Source: Actinomycetes bacterium
GTDB lineage: Bacteria; Actinomycetota; Coriobacteriia; Anaerosomatales; JAJZPX01
DNA: 5,466 nt
Direction: 5' to 3'
Assembly: GCA_021811025.1 (NCBI GenBank)
Contig: JAJZPX010000150.1
Location: forward strand, 1 to 5,466
Below are positions 4,969-5,466 of this stretch, piece by piece. Below the pieces are notes generated by a model. It made no database searches. It was not told the origin of the DNA and saw only the letters and a program-made list of their open reading frames with translations. Within the stretch, counting starts at the first letter, position 1. Every line of letters begins with the position of its first letter. Both the position numbers and the translations under genes were made by a program.

Positions 4969-5466
4969 CCGAGATGACGGGGCAGGCGCTCGCGCAGGCG
5001 GCCGAGCTCGCGCGCAAGCACGCGGAGAAGCTGCGGTTCCTCGTCGTCGGCGTCTGGAACACCGCGTTCGCGACCGGCATGCTGTGGGTCATCGAGAACG
5101 TCGTCCCGCACGACCCGAGCAGCGTCCTGCAGAAGCAGCTGATCCTGACCGCGGTCTGGGTCATCGCGGTGACGCAGAACTTCTTCACGTTCAAGCTGCT
5201 CGTCTTCAGGACGAAGGGGCACTGGCTGAAGGAGTACGTGCGGATGTACGTCACGTACTCGGCGACGTTCGTCATCCAGTCGGTCCTGATCCAGGTGCTC
5301 TCCGCGTGGTTCCACCTCACGCTGTTCCTGGCGAACATCCCCGTGATCTTCATCGTCACGGTCATGAGCTACCTCGGCCACAAGCACTTCACGTTCCGGC
5401 ACGCCGTCGAGGCGGTCGACGCGGGCGAGGCGTTCGAGGAAGACGCGACGGAGGATCCTGACGAGG
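4965..5466 (+). CDS. GtrA-family membrane protein, 3'-partial
   Basis: The first 167 residues are visible; the gene runs past the right edge. The GTG at 4965 overlaps the upstream TGA (GTGA), and an ATG at 4974 is an equally possible start; neither has a clear SD, so translation is probably coupled to the glycosyltransferase. Four hydrophobic helices lie at about 24-44, 57-77, 92-115 and 119-138. The characteristic GtrA pattern is present: KLRFLVVGVWNTAF in the first helix, QNFFTFKLLVFR after the second, and YLGHKHFTFR after the fourth. The two halves look like an internal repeat. GtrA proteins are thought to help translocate polyprenyl-phosphate-linked sugars, and pairing with a GT2 gene is typical. 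An acidic tail (VDAGEAFEEDATEDPDE) starts after residue 150, longer than the core family needs; its end is not seen. Confidence 0.9.
   Translation, partial: MTEMTGQALAQAAELARKHAEKLRFLVVGVWNTAFATGMLWVIENVVPHDPSSVLQKQLILTAVWVIAVTQNFFTFKLLVFRTKGHWLKEYVRMYVTYSATFVIQSVLIQVLSAWFHLTLFLANIPVIFIVTVMSYLGHKHFTFRHAVEAVDAGEAFEEDATEDPDE

Noticed and set aside
4749..5402. A 217-codon minus-strand frame opposite the end of the glycosyltransferase and the GtrA gene.
   Set aside because: Its Glu/Arg/Asp-rich product is the mirror of hydrophobic and Leu/Val codons on the plus strand, with no SD or motif.

Overview
This is a GC-rich bacterial window: most codons end in G or C, and several genes start with GTG or TTG. 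Shine-Dalgarno (SD) sites are strong. The phylum cannot be fixed from the sequence; a high-GC actinobacterial, gemmatimonadotal or similar lineage would fit. There are seven genes: five complete and one cut at each end. I see no tRNA, rRNA, CRISPR array, insertion sequence or phage gene.

Layout. (1) Positions 3-299 (+) hold the end of a small charged helical protein, possibly YlbF-like. (2) Convergent to it, 390-1616 (-) is a complete RhlE-type DEAD-box RNA helicase with a TTG start and an apparently long leader. (3) A 261-bp divergent gap (1617-1877) contains several inverted repeats and AT-rich -10-like hexamers. (4) Positions 1878-2459 and 2456-2995 (+) are two translationally coupled, paralogous two-helix membrane proteins of unknown function. 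(5) Tail to tail with these, sharing the bases CTAG, lies a Gfo/Idh/MocA sugar-nucleotide-type oxidoreductase, read leftward from 3933. (6) A 102-bp divergent regulatory gap (3934-4035) follows. (7) Positions 4036-4968 (+) are a GT2 polyprenyl-phosphate glycosyltransferase with two C-terminal membrane helices. It overlaps a GtrA-family four-helix protein that runs off the right edge.

How the genes fit together. The right half looks like part of a surface-glycan locus. The oxidoreductase could modify a nucleotide sugar, the GT2 enzyme would load a sugar onto undecaprenyl phosphate, and the GtrA protein would help move the lipid-linked sugar across the membrane. The left half is housekeeping RNA metabolism plus unknown membrane proteins.

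The most unusual signal is the start of the GT2 gene. A strong SD sits 7 nt before an ATA codon, exactly where I would expect the initiator Met. The only upstream in-frame ATG lies before the probable -10 element. The same leader begins with a 10-bp, 3-nt-loop hairpin at the predicted transcription start. I did not find a clearly new multi-gene system.
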